DNA from: Eucommia ulmoides
Taxonomy: Eukaryota; Streptophyta; Magnoliopsida; Garryales; Eucommiaceae
NCBI GenBank assembly: GCA_016647705.1
Contig: CM028328.1
Coordinates: 8,841,614-8,905,613 of the forward strand
Length of the DNA: 64,000 bases
Direction of reading: 5' to 3'
Below the pieces are notes generated by a model. The model saw nothing but the letters and a program-made list of their open reading frames with translations, was not told the origin of the DNA and did no database searches. Numbering within the stretch: the stretch's first letter is position 1; each line of letters opens with the position of its first letter. Positions 47,952 through 64,000 of the stretch are shown here, in pieces. Position numbers and translations under genes: made by a program.

Positions 47952-48631
47952 TGTGTCGCTATCACCATTACCAAATCTATTACCACCAACACGAGATATG
48001 CCATCACCAACACTAGAACTATCGTCAGTAACACTAGATCCTCCAACTCCAAACGTGCAGCCACCACCCAAACATGTGACCATGATCAAATGAGTTGTTG
48101 CCACCACCAACGGGCAGAGCTCAGCCCACGGGAATGATGGTCCTTTCTCTGGTAGTACAAAGAGTCTTTGTTTGGTGGTTGTTGGTTGGAAATTGGCCTG
48201 GATGTCGTGGCAAAGAAACCCTCGGCGCTGGTCGTTGGGCGATGATCGGTCAGATAAGGTCGACGAACCCAACTCTTGGTCGGTGAATGAAGCTCGTCGA
48301 TGGTAATTTGGTTGATGGACATCCCTTGCTTGCTAAGCTATGTTTGATGAACGCAGTGGTCTATCTAGGTGAGTCCCAAGAGGCCCAATGAGCAGATGGT
48401 GAACTTTGTCCAATCCACCCCCTCTTTCATGTCCTCATCCTGTCACATGTTGGGCTATGATTGGAGATCAATGGACGATGAAAATAAAACCCACATCAGG
48501 ACCGATTTTAAAATTGGGACTAAACGGTGTAATAAATGAGTCTTAAAATTTAATTGGTTGAGTTACAAGAATGGGAGATAAACGGATTTGCTCAATTTTA
48601 TTATGTAACCAAAAAATTCACAACTTATTTA
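47952..48631. other. Spacer without recognised genes
   Basis: CACCACCA-rich start, then ordinary intergenic sequence. 48501-48631 aligns with 59878-60015 of the second duplicate copy. Confidence 0.45.
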
Positions 48632-49235
48632 GGTCCCGTTTGGTAACCATTTCCATTCCAGAAATTCTCATCTCATTCCTAGATTTTTGAAAATTCTGTT
48701 TGGAAATAGCGTTTGATAATTTTTGTTTCCGTTTCCATTTCATTCCCATTTGAGATTTGTGCCCACTTTTTTCTTAAGAAATGAGAAACGAAAAAAAGTT
48801 GTTTCTCATTATTCTTATTTCATTTCCAAAAACACAAGTCACTGTTCACCCGCCGGCAGATAACCGTCCTCCATTGTCTGCCACTGCCGGCCATCTCCGG
48901 CGACCGTCGCCGGTCACCGTCCGGCCAGAATTTTTCCAGCCACTTTCAGCCGCCGGCTACTGTCACCCACCCGCCACCGCTGTCTGACCGTCGCCGGTGC
49001 CATTGTCTTCCGGCCGTCACCGGAATCACCGCCGTTCGGCTGGCCAAAATAGAAAAGAAAAAAATAAAATAAAAAAATAAGTTTAAGATAAAATCGTTAC
49101 CAAACACAATTCTCTTCTCAAAATAAAAAAAAAAAATTATCGTTACTAAACGCGATTCTACTCCCAAGAAGAAAACAAAATTCCCATCCCATCTCACTGT
49201 TGAAATGGAAACAGAAACGGTTATCAAACGCCACC
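48632..49235. mobile_element. 604-bp MITE with TTA target duplication and an empty site in the other copy
   Basis: Begins GGTCCCGTTTGGTAACC and ends with the complement of GGTGGCGTTTGATAACC; flanked by TTA at 48629-48631 and 49236-49238. The second duplicate copy reads CAACTTATTTAATTAGC with a single TTA at the same point (near 60016), which is the empty site. Internal GC-rich core with GCCGGCGAC-like repeats. PIF/Harbinger type by duplication length. A fragment of the same family is at 24434. Confidence 0.88.
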
Positions 49236-49382
49236 TTAATTAGCCTAATTAGTAGTGAAATCAGTCTCCGCGTAAGTTTTATCAGGGTTCCAAATGAAAA
49301 TAAGCAAAAATAATATCGCTTTTCGTCAATTAAAGGAATTCCAGGGATCCTTTTATAATTATTACCCTTTGTTCTCTTCCTA

Positions 49383-49414
49383 AAACCCTAGTGACTCATT
49401 CCTTCACTATAAAA
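49383..49414 (+). promoter_or_regulatory. Telo-box and TATA box of RPS14 copy 1
   Basis: AAACCCTA (telo-box) at 49383-49390 and TATAAAA at 49408-49414, about 95-125 bases before the start codon; TTAGGGTT follows at 49454-49461. Telo-boxes are typical of plant ribosomal-protein promoters and act with other elements to raise expression in dividing cells. Confidence 0.65.
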
Positions 49415-49507
49415 GCAGCCGAATCGCTCACATTTGTCCCGCCGTTCGTCTGGTTAGGGTTATTGTACTCTCGTTGCCAGAGCTGCCGATCTCATCATCT
49501 TGAAGCC

Positions 49508-52247
<2,740 letters not shown>

Positions 52248-54356
52248 GCATCTTCATGTTATCAAGATCAAACCCTCCTTTTCGTTGTTCACCAGTACTT
52301 CATGGGGTGGGTTTAGCTGAAAATTTAAAACTGAATTTTGTTTTTTGACATTAGTTCTTTTCTCTGAGTTCTGGTAATTTGTTGAAGTCTTGTTTGTGAT
52401 AAGATGATACTTGCTGGCTTTTAAGATAGGTTTGTCAATTTGATTTCCTGAAGTACTGGATGGTTGGTTGTCTACGTGGACCGTGAGATTTGTCAAATTC
52501 CATATTTTTATTTCTCAAAGTTTTACATACATTTCAATCCTGTAAAATTGGAACATTGTTAATTTTTGGAAGGAAAATGTGTGGTACCCAACACATGCTC
52601 TGTTGATAGGGTATTTTTGTCATTTTATTATTTCATTAAACATCACGTAACGCCTTTTGGGGTTAGTAGAGAGATAAAATGGCAAAAAATAGTTCAGTAT
52701 TTCATTTCATAACTATTTTATTGTAATGTTATGGGGTGTAAAGTTTGTTGTGATTAGGTTAATTTCTTTTAGTTACTTGATTTTAGTTTTGGTAATAGTC
52801 TATATAATCTTTAAGGTATGATTGTTATGAGCCATTATTTATTACTTTGTTTTATTTAATTTCTTTTGAAACTTTTCTTAAATTAAAGTAAATAGAAATG
52901 AAAAATGTTCATTAGCACAAGAATATTTTGCTCCATTTTCGAACTTTTTTGAATTCAATCATGATGTTTAATAAACATTGATTATTAATTTTAAATTGGT
53001 AGAATTGTAAATCTTAAATTGGATCAAATGTTTAAACTATTTATATTGTACTTTTTTGTTTTATTTTAGGTATGAGTTTTTTTGTAGTTAAACAAACTTT
53101 AACCATGATATTTTGTGATGATGATTATTAAAATAGAAAATTTTTTATTTTTGTAATTTTAAATTTGGTGTATTTTATTTTTTAAAATAAATATTAAGTA
53201 ATTGATTTGTGATTATACTTTTTTATATATAGTTTGTTTGATTCAAATTTATATTGCTTGATTGGATTTGATATTAAGTCTTTTTGATACATGTGTTTAT
53301 GATATTAATGGTTCTTTAAATTTTGAATCACTTTAATTTTATGCTTTATTTGATTTAGTACATATTTTTTTTCTTTTTAAAATTGTCTATTTTTTTTTGT
53401 GTTTTTTTTTTTTTAAGTTGATCAGTAAGGATTGTAACTCTCTTTTTGATGTTTGTATTAGCATTGACAAAAAAAAAATACCAATAAAAAGATATTTATG
53501 TAGTAATTCTATATTTTTTGATTTTTTTCAATTAGACTATATTTTTTAAAATTTTAGTTTTACTTGTCTATTGTACGTGAATGAATTATGTTTTTCTATT
53601 CTTTCTTTATATTTTTTTACCTGCATATAACCCGTGCTTGAAGTCATAATTTTTTATTTTATTTTTAGAACTTTAGGATTGTTTTATACTAAGGTTATTT
53701 TTTTTAAATCATGTCTTTAGGCATGGATTATACGCTAATTTATATTATAAATTAGGGTGACCTTTGAAAATATTTTGTAATTAATAGTTAAGATTGATTT
53801 TGCTACAAATAAACACATAAGATCGTTTTACGAAAATTTTTGAGAAACAATTCCTATCCAAATATTTCGCAACCCCATTTTCCAAGTGGGTGGACAATTG
53901 TATTTTTTACCCCTTAAGTTTCCCACTTGTATTTTATTTTTATTTTTTTATTATGGATGAGGGTGATTTTTTCACAATTCAAGATGAGAATATAACGGAC
54001 GAATAGTCGTGGGCCTAATTTGAATGAACCCTTGAATATTATGAATAATGTAGGATGAGGGCTTAAACAGTTAGACTCACGTCTAAAAATAAGGAAACTG
54101 AACGTGAGTCTAATTTAAAACAGTCTGGGAGATTTGAGATTATGAATGTCCAATAATATAATTTAAATGCTGATACGAACGTTAAAGATCATGAATATCT
54201 AAGAGACGTTGATTAGTTAAGATTTGAGGAGGATAAAGGGAGACATGTAAGTTTCATTCTGTAAATATAGTGATTTCTAGGTTTTGAGAATGAGAACAAT
54301 ATAACACTCAATTCTTGATAAACTTATTCTTACGCCGGAAGATATTTGGTCGATAT
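52248..54356. other. Spacer between the duplicate copies
   Basis: 52248-52890 matches 63252-63940 downstream of copy 2, so the duplication runs past both genes. From about 52900 to 54356 the sequence is unique, AT-rich and without a gene. 53640-53755 resembles 33270-33370. Confidence 0.5.
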
Positions 54357-55452
54357 TACATAACAATAATATATAACGCTATCTAACACAATTTAGAGTT
54401 TTATTTTTAGTTGAAGTAAGTACTTTTTTGTTTAATTAACTAATTTACCGTCATCAAAAAGCCAAACGATGCCTTAATTAATCCCATATTTTTGATTGGG
54501 AAAGATACGGTTCATCAACTCTATGGTACAAGAGTGACGGTCCTGACAAGGGATTTCATGTTTGCTCAGTCATCTTGGTATTTGGCTAATCTCGAAAACC
54601 TTGAAGTGCTAAAGCTCATCAGTCAAGTATGTCAAAGTTTTACCCCGCAATTTCTAATGCCTTGAAACTCTGAAGGTCTGTTTGCTTTGAAATCTTTGAA
54701 AAGAGATGTTCCCTCTCCATCCCAAAATTGTTTCCATAAAAATATACGTGTTTACCAGATGCGTTTCTGTCCATTAATCCTAAAAACTTTTGGGATCAGG
54801 GATAGGAATCAGGGAACAAAAATAGTAACCAAACGGACCTAAAGAAACCAAATATTCTAACAAATTTACCCTTCTCGCTTTTTTGTTTTCTTCCTTTTGC
54901 AGGTCATTAAAGATTTTGCGAGCCGGCGAAATAAAGCAGGCATCGAGCCTATTCGACTGTGACTTCGATCTCGAGGAGCACCTCATCAAGAGCTACTACA
55001 AGACCGCCTCCTTAATCGCCGCCAGCACCAAAGGAGCAGCCATTTTCAGCGGGATCCATGCTGACATCGGCAGCCATATGTAACAGTGTGGAAAGAACCA
55101 CGGACTGTCCTTCCAGGTGGTTGACGACATCCTCGATTTCACCCAGTCGGCCGAACAGCTCAGAAAACCCGCTGGCAGTGACCTGGTCAAGGGAAACCTG
55201 ACGGCGCCTGTGATTTTTGCTCTCGAAAACGAGCCAAAATTACGAGAAATCATCGAATTGGAGTTCTGCGAAACAGGTTCCCTCGAGGAGGCGATCGGAT
55301 TGGTTAAGAATGGCAGGGGGATCGACCGGGTCCGGGCGCTGGCGAAGGAAAAGGCCGACCTCGCCGTCGAGAGCCTCCGGTGCTTGCCCCATAGTCGGTT
55401 CAGGATAGCTCTCAAGGAGATGGTGAGGTTTAATCTCGAGAGGATCGTTTAA
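54357..55452 (+). pseudogene. Solanesyl-diphosphate synthase fragment (exons 5-6 only)
   Basis: The match to the intact SPS starts in intron 4, so exons 1-4 were never copied. Exon 5-like 54499-54626 ([20 protein letters not shown]) keeps its frame and GT donor, but the AG acceptor is lost (TTGATTGGG where the gene has TTTGGCAGG). Exon 6-like 54903-55452 has one extra base at about 54921, which shifts the frame, and a TAA at 55081-55083 where the gene has a Tyr codon. The second aspartate motif DDILDF and the end NLERIV remain readable. No transit peptide, GGKRMRP or first aspartate motif. Clearly non-functional. Confidence 0.95.
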
Positions 55453-56500
55453 AATGGTGATTTACTGTTCCCGGAATAGAATGGAATTATTTCTGGAAAT
55501 TGAAGCTGGTTTTTGAGGTTTCGTTATTACCGTTACAACAGGAACATCAAGGGCTACGAGATATTGAGATGGTGTTTCTTGGAAAGGATAATAGAAAGAA
55601 ATTTACATTCAAAACCCATTGTTGCATACTACCAAAAATTTTATATTTGCTTTTTGACGATTAATTATATATTCTTTTGGCAGGTAAATATACTTTTTTT
55701 AAGTGTTAAAACATTGGATTTTCATCTCACTATCTTTATTTTCAAGGCTAAATCACATTATGCACTTATGCAAGTTTGGGTGTGATCTCAATGTGCCTTA
55801 TGATATTTCAATTTTCATAATGTATCCCAAGAAACTTGTATTTTATATTTAATTGGCTGTTTCGGTTATCTTAATTGTAGAACTGGCAACATGTGAATCA
55901 CACGTGTTGGTTTTTTTTCTTCTAAATTTTTATTTAATTATGTGCATGTTGCTCAATTGGACTAAAATCAAGCGAATGATCCACGATCAACAATCAAAAG
56001 TCCTTAAGGTCTAAGCGTAAACCTACACAAAAATCAGCTAGAGTGTGCCCACCGAAGTCTCTCCGGAGTCAGAGTAAGAGTTCGGGGAAAAAAGAGTATG
56101 ATATAGCCTTATGTGGAAATTCTTAGCACTACGTGGAGCATTTAATAACTTGCTATTTATAGGAGAGGAATTGAATTAGCCCCTTCAAATTAGGTCACTA
56201 AGCACGGTCAATTAACATAATCCGACACGTGGCCAATTAGGAGGCACATGGCATGACTTAGGCAAATGGGCCTTGTGTTTTAGCCCCCCAAGAGGAAAGC
56301 ACGGACTAACCCAAAAGATCAGGAGGTAAGGCTCAACCCATAGACGCGAATGAGCTCAATTGGTATCCTGGTAATTTTGTTTGGTGGCCACTGGGCGGAG
56401 GCCGAGCTGGAGCATACAGTGGAGAACGCCCTAGTTTTGGTTGTGGACTGTAGGGCTATGCAATTTTTTCCGTAACCTGCGAACCCGCCCATTATTTCCT
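55453..56500. other. Spacer with a foreign insert
   Basis: 55453-55740 and 55860-55965 follow the SPS 3' region of copy 1, with about 115 bases (55740-55860) absent from copy 1. From about 55970 the sequence is new, including a promoter-like CTATTTATAGGAGAGG at 56153-56168 and dense GCCCACCGAAG/TCTCCGGAG text. No gene; this probably belongs to the inserted transposon complex. Confidence 0.45.
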
Positions 56501-56504
56501 AGAT

Positions 56505-57985
56505 GTTGATTGGAAACTCCAAAAAAGAAAATTGAATTTTTGCATTGTTGACGATCATAAGGGAGAGACTATTGGTAAGAAAATTGAAAATTGTTTGCTT
56601 GCATGGGAAATTGAGGGATTTTTCACTTTAATGGTGGATAATACTAGTTCAAATAATCTTACCATTAAGTTTTTACAAAAAGTGACAAAAAATTGAAAAT
56701 GTACAATTTTAGGTCACAAGCTCTTACATATGAGATGTTGTGCTCACATCTTAAATTTGATAATGGTGAAAGAGCTAAAAGAGTTGGATGATTCAATTTA
56801 AAGGGTTAATGGAGCAGTATGATATGTAAAATCTCAACTTAGTTAACTCCAATTTTTCTTGAAATGTGTCCATATGTTAAAAATTGAGTCTAAGAGTATT
56901 TTATGGCTTGATGTGCCAACACAGTAGAATTCCACCTACAAAAATGTTTTAGCGTACTAAGGAGTTTAAAAAGGCATTTGGAAGATTAGATGATGATGAG
57001 CCTACATTTTGTGCTTATTTTCTTGAAAAAGATATGAGTGATATAACTAAATCTCTATCGACTAAAGAAGATTGGGTAAGATGTTGTGCATTTGTTAAAT
57101 TTTTGAAACTGTTTTTATAAGGCAACAAAACGTTTCTCGGGTATTTTGTATGTTATTTCGAACTCATTTTTCGATGAGATTTTTGTAATTCGAAGTACAA
57201 TTGAATGCTTAATCTTGAATCAAGATAATATGGTGGCTAAAATGGCGTTGAATATGAAATCGAAATTTGACAAGTATTAGGGAAATAGAGATAATATCAC
57301 TGCTATTTTATTTGTGGTTGTTTTGTTGGATCCAAGGAAGAAGATTTCATATCTCCAATTTTGTTTTTCGAAAATGTAAGCTATTGAGATTGCAAATTCA
57401 TTGATTGAAAATGTGAAGACTGTTATAAATCGAATGTATGAATGCTATGATTCTATGGAGTCGATAAGTTTGCATGTTGAAACTAGGGGTGGGAGTGTCC
57501 AAGCGAGAGGGGGAGCGAGAGTGGGTATGTGACATCTACGTCAATTATGGAAGTAGATTTTGTGGATAAAGATCCACACAAGTTAAGTGCTTCTCAATTT
57601 GAGAGTTTTATGGAAGGAAAAATGGATATGAGGGGTTAGTATACGCTAGAAAAGAATTTAAATGAATTACCTGAAAAGATTTAGGATGAAAATTTTGATA
57701 TTTTGGGTCGGTGGAAGTTTAATGGAAGTAGATATAAAGTATTGTCTTTGGTTGCTCATAATGTATTAGTTGTTCATGTGTTGACTGTGGCGTAAGAGTT
57801 TGCGTTTAATACGGGCAGACGCATATTGGATCTATTTTGTAATTCATTGTCTCCTCAAATGATTGAACATCTTGTTTGTGCACAAAATTGGTTTATATCT
57901 CTAGTGCCAATATCTTTTCACAATATAATGGATGAGGTCGAGAAATTTGAAAAAGATATCGAATCAGTTTGTATTCTTTAAGTTT
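56505..57985 (+). pseudogene. hAT-family transposase, decayed
   Basis: Readable in several plus-strand frames: DWKLQKRKLNFC, DHKGETIGKKIENCLLAWEI and FTLMVDNTSSNNLTIKFL (RNase-H-like core of RICESLEEPER/Ac-type transposases), then the ILNL...KELKELDDSI segment, WLDVPTQ-NST with a stop, and at the end RWKFNGSRYKVLSLVAHNVL, FAFNTGRRILDLFCNSLSP and IEHLVCAQNWF, the hAT C-terminal dimerisation domain. At least ten stops or frame changes. The N-terminal BED zinc finger was not found. Present only in the second duplicate copy, so it arrived after the duplication. Confidence 0.88.
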
Positions 57986-57989
57986 TTTA

Positions 57990-59877
57990 TTTTATATAAT
58001 TCAATTTTTTATTGTTCATAATGTTGAGATGAGATTTACTAATTGTTTGATTTAATTTCTGATAAGTTTTAGATCTATCAGCTTCATGTTCAACAAACGG
58101 ACAATTAAACACTCTTATAATTTGTTGATGACATGGACCATGTGGTTAAGATTGACTTTATATTGTTTTTTATTTTTTGTTTCAGTATCTATATTTAGTT
58201 GTTTAGTTAATTATTTTTTGGATTTTAATAGTGAGTTTGCAATTTGTCTTTAATGGTTACTAAGTTTACAGATTTATATTTTATTATTTACGTTTGTAAT
58301 TTTTTATTTTTTTATTTTACAATTACATAAATTTTTTTCTTATTTTAGTGTTACTGCAATTTTCTGACAATTTTTCTGCATCTTTTAATAATATAATGAT
58401 TTTTGGACATTCGTCGAGAGATCCTTTATTTCACCCTTAAATTGTAAAAAGTCCCAAAGGCAGAAGAAAATTTTCTTTTAGTCCCGTCTATTTTAAAAAA
58501 GCGGAAGCTCTGCACAAGCGTCTGTACATGCGCAGTTACATATAACAACTTTATGTGTAAAATTTTGTTAAATGTAACAAAAATCACACAAAATATATGT
58601 AATTAGTAACATGTAACTAAATGTATACAAATATATGTAATTAATATTAAACTAATTTCTATGTCTAATATTTGTTAAATGTCACAAATATTACACAGAT
58701 ATATGCAATTGTAACATGAAACTAATATTATATAAGTACATGTAACAAAAAATACACAGAAATATATGTAAAAATTATAATAATTATTAAATTATAACTA
58801 ATGTTCATTACTTGTAACAAATATTCACAATAAAATCGAATTTACTTACTATGTTCTCCCTACAATCCCTATAATACTCCTATAATCCCTGAAATACGGG
58901 ACTAAAACTCAAGTGAAATCCAACTTAAGGGATTAAATTAAAATCTAATAATAAAAAATGACTAATTACGGATTAGACCCTAAAACTAAGGCTAATTGTC
59001 AATTTTCCCATGATTTTTTTATCAATATTTATTATATTTCAAGGTCCAACCCAAAAATACTTGGGCAATCCACAATTTTGATTAAGCTTAACCCGAAACT
59101 AGTCCTAAATCGCACACTATTGAGTGGTTCATGATTTGAACTAGCCAACCGACACATTCCAACCCGCCCTTACTCGCATACTATTGGGCAATTTACAATT
59201 CAAATTAGTCCAAACTGCATAGTATCGGTTTAGCCTGCGGTTTTGGCCCAAACCACCCCAACTCACTTGCTGTACACCACTAGTAGACTGGTGGGTGTTT
59301 GGCGAACCGTCGGACGGCGGTTGGTCCAAGAAAGAGATCTGGGTGGTCTAGTCAATAAGATCGATGTATGCTGACCTGCTAACCCGTTTTCTCAGGCTCC
59401 CGACCATGCTATGTGTTGGGTTGTGATAGGTCGTCGATGATCAGTGAAATTATCCTTCGTTAACTTCGAAATGGCATCTCAATCAACCACTTTAGCAAAC
59501 AAAAATAAAATGTGTGAAATTTAACATGGACACTTAATTAAAAAAGTTTGATTATCAGGATTCAAAACTTGTGTTGAATTCAATATACAAATATTATTAT
59601 TGTATCATTTAATTAAAAAATCTTGCGTTGAATTCAACATGATCTCTGAAACGTTGTTTCAGCATAATAGTTTTGATAAGAAGTGCAACGGTGATAATAT
59701 AGCAACGTGTAAATTTAAATTTTGAATGAACGTTAAATCGAAAATGCATTCAATGACATTGCTTATTTGTTAAAAAAGAAGTTATTCGCCATTTATCTAA
59801 ATTCAACTCAATACAGAAAGAGAATTTTTCAAAATAATTATTCTGCAGTTTAAGGGGTCTTATTGTTACTGAATTTG
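57990..59877. other. AT-rich DNA after the hAT remnant
   Basis: No gene. 58540-58850 is a loose repeat of ATGTAAC/GTTACAT motifs similar to that at 22570-22870. GTTGAATTCAA palindrome variants occur near 59574 and 59634. Confidence 0.45.
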
Positions 59878-60296
59878 AGCCGATCTTAAAATTGAGACTA
59901 AACGGTGTAATAAACGAAACTTAAAAATTTAATTGGTTCAGTTAAAAAATGAGATCTTCTAATCAGTTGATTACTTTCTCAATTTCAACGTGTCACCAAA
60001 CAATTCACAACTTATTTAATTAGCTAGTGACATTAGTCTCTGCGTAGGTTTTATCAGGGTTCCAAATGAAAATAAGCAAAAATAATATTGCTTTCCGTCA
60101 ATTAAAGAAACTCCAGGGTACCTTTCATAATTATTTGTCTTTGTTCTCTTACTAAGACCCTGTGACTCATTCCTTCATTCATGCCATAGGAGCAGCTGAA
60201 TCGCGCATCTCGTCCTGCCGTTCGTCTGATTAGGGTTATTGTGATTTCGTTACCAGAACCTCGGTTTCCTTCGCACGATCTCTCCATCTTGAAGCC
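59878..60296 (+). promoter_or_regulatory. Upstream region of RPS14 copy 2, diverged
   Basis: Aligns with 48501-48631 plus 49236-49507 upstream of copy 1. At the telo-box position it reads AAGACCCTGTG, and at the TATA position GCCATAGGAGC. The second TTAGGGTT is kept (60230-60237). Confidence 0.6.
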
Positions 60297-63251
<2,955 letters not shown>

Positions 63252-64000
63252 GCGTCGTCTTATTATCATCTAACCATCCTTTTCGTTGTTCGCCAGTACT
63301 TGCTGTGGTGGGTTTAGCTGCAAATTTGAAACTGGATTTTGTTTTTTGACATTAGCTCTTTTGCCTATGAGTTCTGGTAATTTGTTGAAGTCTTTTTGAT
63401 ATTTGCTGTACTACTACTTCGCTTATTTGTTTGTGATAAGATGATACTTTCTGGCCTCTAAGATTATTTTGTCACTTTGATTTCCTAAAGAGTACAGGGT
63501 GGGTGTTTATGTGGACCTTGACATTTGTTAAATTGCGCATTTGATCTCTCAAGTTATACATATGTTTCAATTCCGTAAAATTGAAACATTGTTAATTTTT
63601 AAATAAAAAATGTGTTGTACTCAGTACATGCTGTACCGATTGAAGAGGTTCTCTTCTAATGCCACTTTGGACTTTTGCAATAGAATAACGAAAAATATTA
63701 CATAATTTCATTACTAACTATTTTATTTGACATTGTGAGGTTCAAAGTTTCTTTGTTGTGATTATGTTCAGAGAATTTATCAGTTTTATTATTTTGAGGT
63801 CAATGTCTTTTAGTTTTTCGATTTTAAATTTAAATTTAATAATAGTTTGTATAATCTTTAGGTATAATTGTTATGTGTCATTATTTACCAACTTATTTTA
63901 TTTGTATTTGTTTTCTTTTGAAACTTCCCTTATAATATTACCAGAACCAATTGAAACAAAAATGTTTTTTAGCACGATAAATGCACAAATGGAGAGTTTA
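63252..64000. other. Downstream of RPS14 copy 2
   Basis: No gene. Matches 52248-52890 downstream of copy 1 with increasing divergence, so the duplicated block reaches to at least about 63940. Confidence 0.55.

Noticed and set aside
47874..48322. Frames of 60-130 residues rich in Gly, Ser and Thr
   Set aside because: Produced by CACCACCA-type repeats on both strands; no family resemblance.

Overview
The window is nuclear DNA of a flowering plant, almost certainly a eudicot. It is AT-rich, its genes have many GT-AG introns, and it carries Ty1/copia elements with the initiator-Met tRNA primer site, TRIMs, Tourist-like MITEs, a hAT remnant and pseudogenes of plant-specific families. I cannot name the species from the sequence. 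Four genes look intact, all on the + strand: (1) a five-exon receptor-like kinase of the Arabidopsis At1g78530 type (16728-19461); (2) a six-exon plastid solanesyl-diphosphate synthase of the SPS1/SPS2 type (42871-46640); (3 and 4) two six-exon copies of the 40S ribosomal protein S14 gene (49508-52247 and 60297-63251). From memory of Arabidopsis locus numbering, At1g78510 (SPS1) and At1g78530 are near neighbours, so the kinase/SPS pair looks like conserved microsynteny stretched by transposons. Layout: 1-6600 decayed retroelement DNA carrying a nested 2.7-kb solo LTR with a GTTGG target duplication; 6626-9300 truncated copia element; 9748-11007 broken ankyrin gene of the BDA1 type; 11-16 kb AT-rich DNA with a 127-bp tandem array; 16.7-19.5 kb the kinase gene; 20107-22470 a complete but non-autonomous copia element with CTTAT target duplications and an internal minisatellite; 24.4-26.4 kb a MITE fragment, a 45-bp array built on GTTAACGTTAAC, and an alpha/beta-hydrolase pseudogene; 27517-31620 a copia element related to the first; 31.6-33.3 kb an inverted relative of the 2.7-kb LTR; 33-41 kb sparse AT-rich DNA with a striking 97-bp inverted repeat (35360-35577), two tandem repeats and a lectin-receptor-kinase pseudogene. 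The right third is a tandem segmental duplication. Copy 1 (about 45312 to beyond 52890) holds the 3' half of SPS plus RPS14. Copy 2 (about 54357 to the window edge) holds only SPS exons 5-6, now a pseudogene, plus a second RPS14. Both RPS14 genes encode the same 150 residues; I count 20 nucleotide differences in the CDS, all synonymous. The proximal promoter has diverged, and the telo-box and TATA box of copy 1 are not preserved in copy 2. A 604-bp MITE is present in copy 1 only, and copy 2 preserves its empty site, giving internal dating marks. No tRNA, rRNA, CRISPR, operon or other prokaryotic-style system was seen. The functions together are housekeeping: plastoquinone side-chain synthesis, 40S ribosome assembly and a membrane kinase. 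The rest is repeat and gene-fragment sediment.
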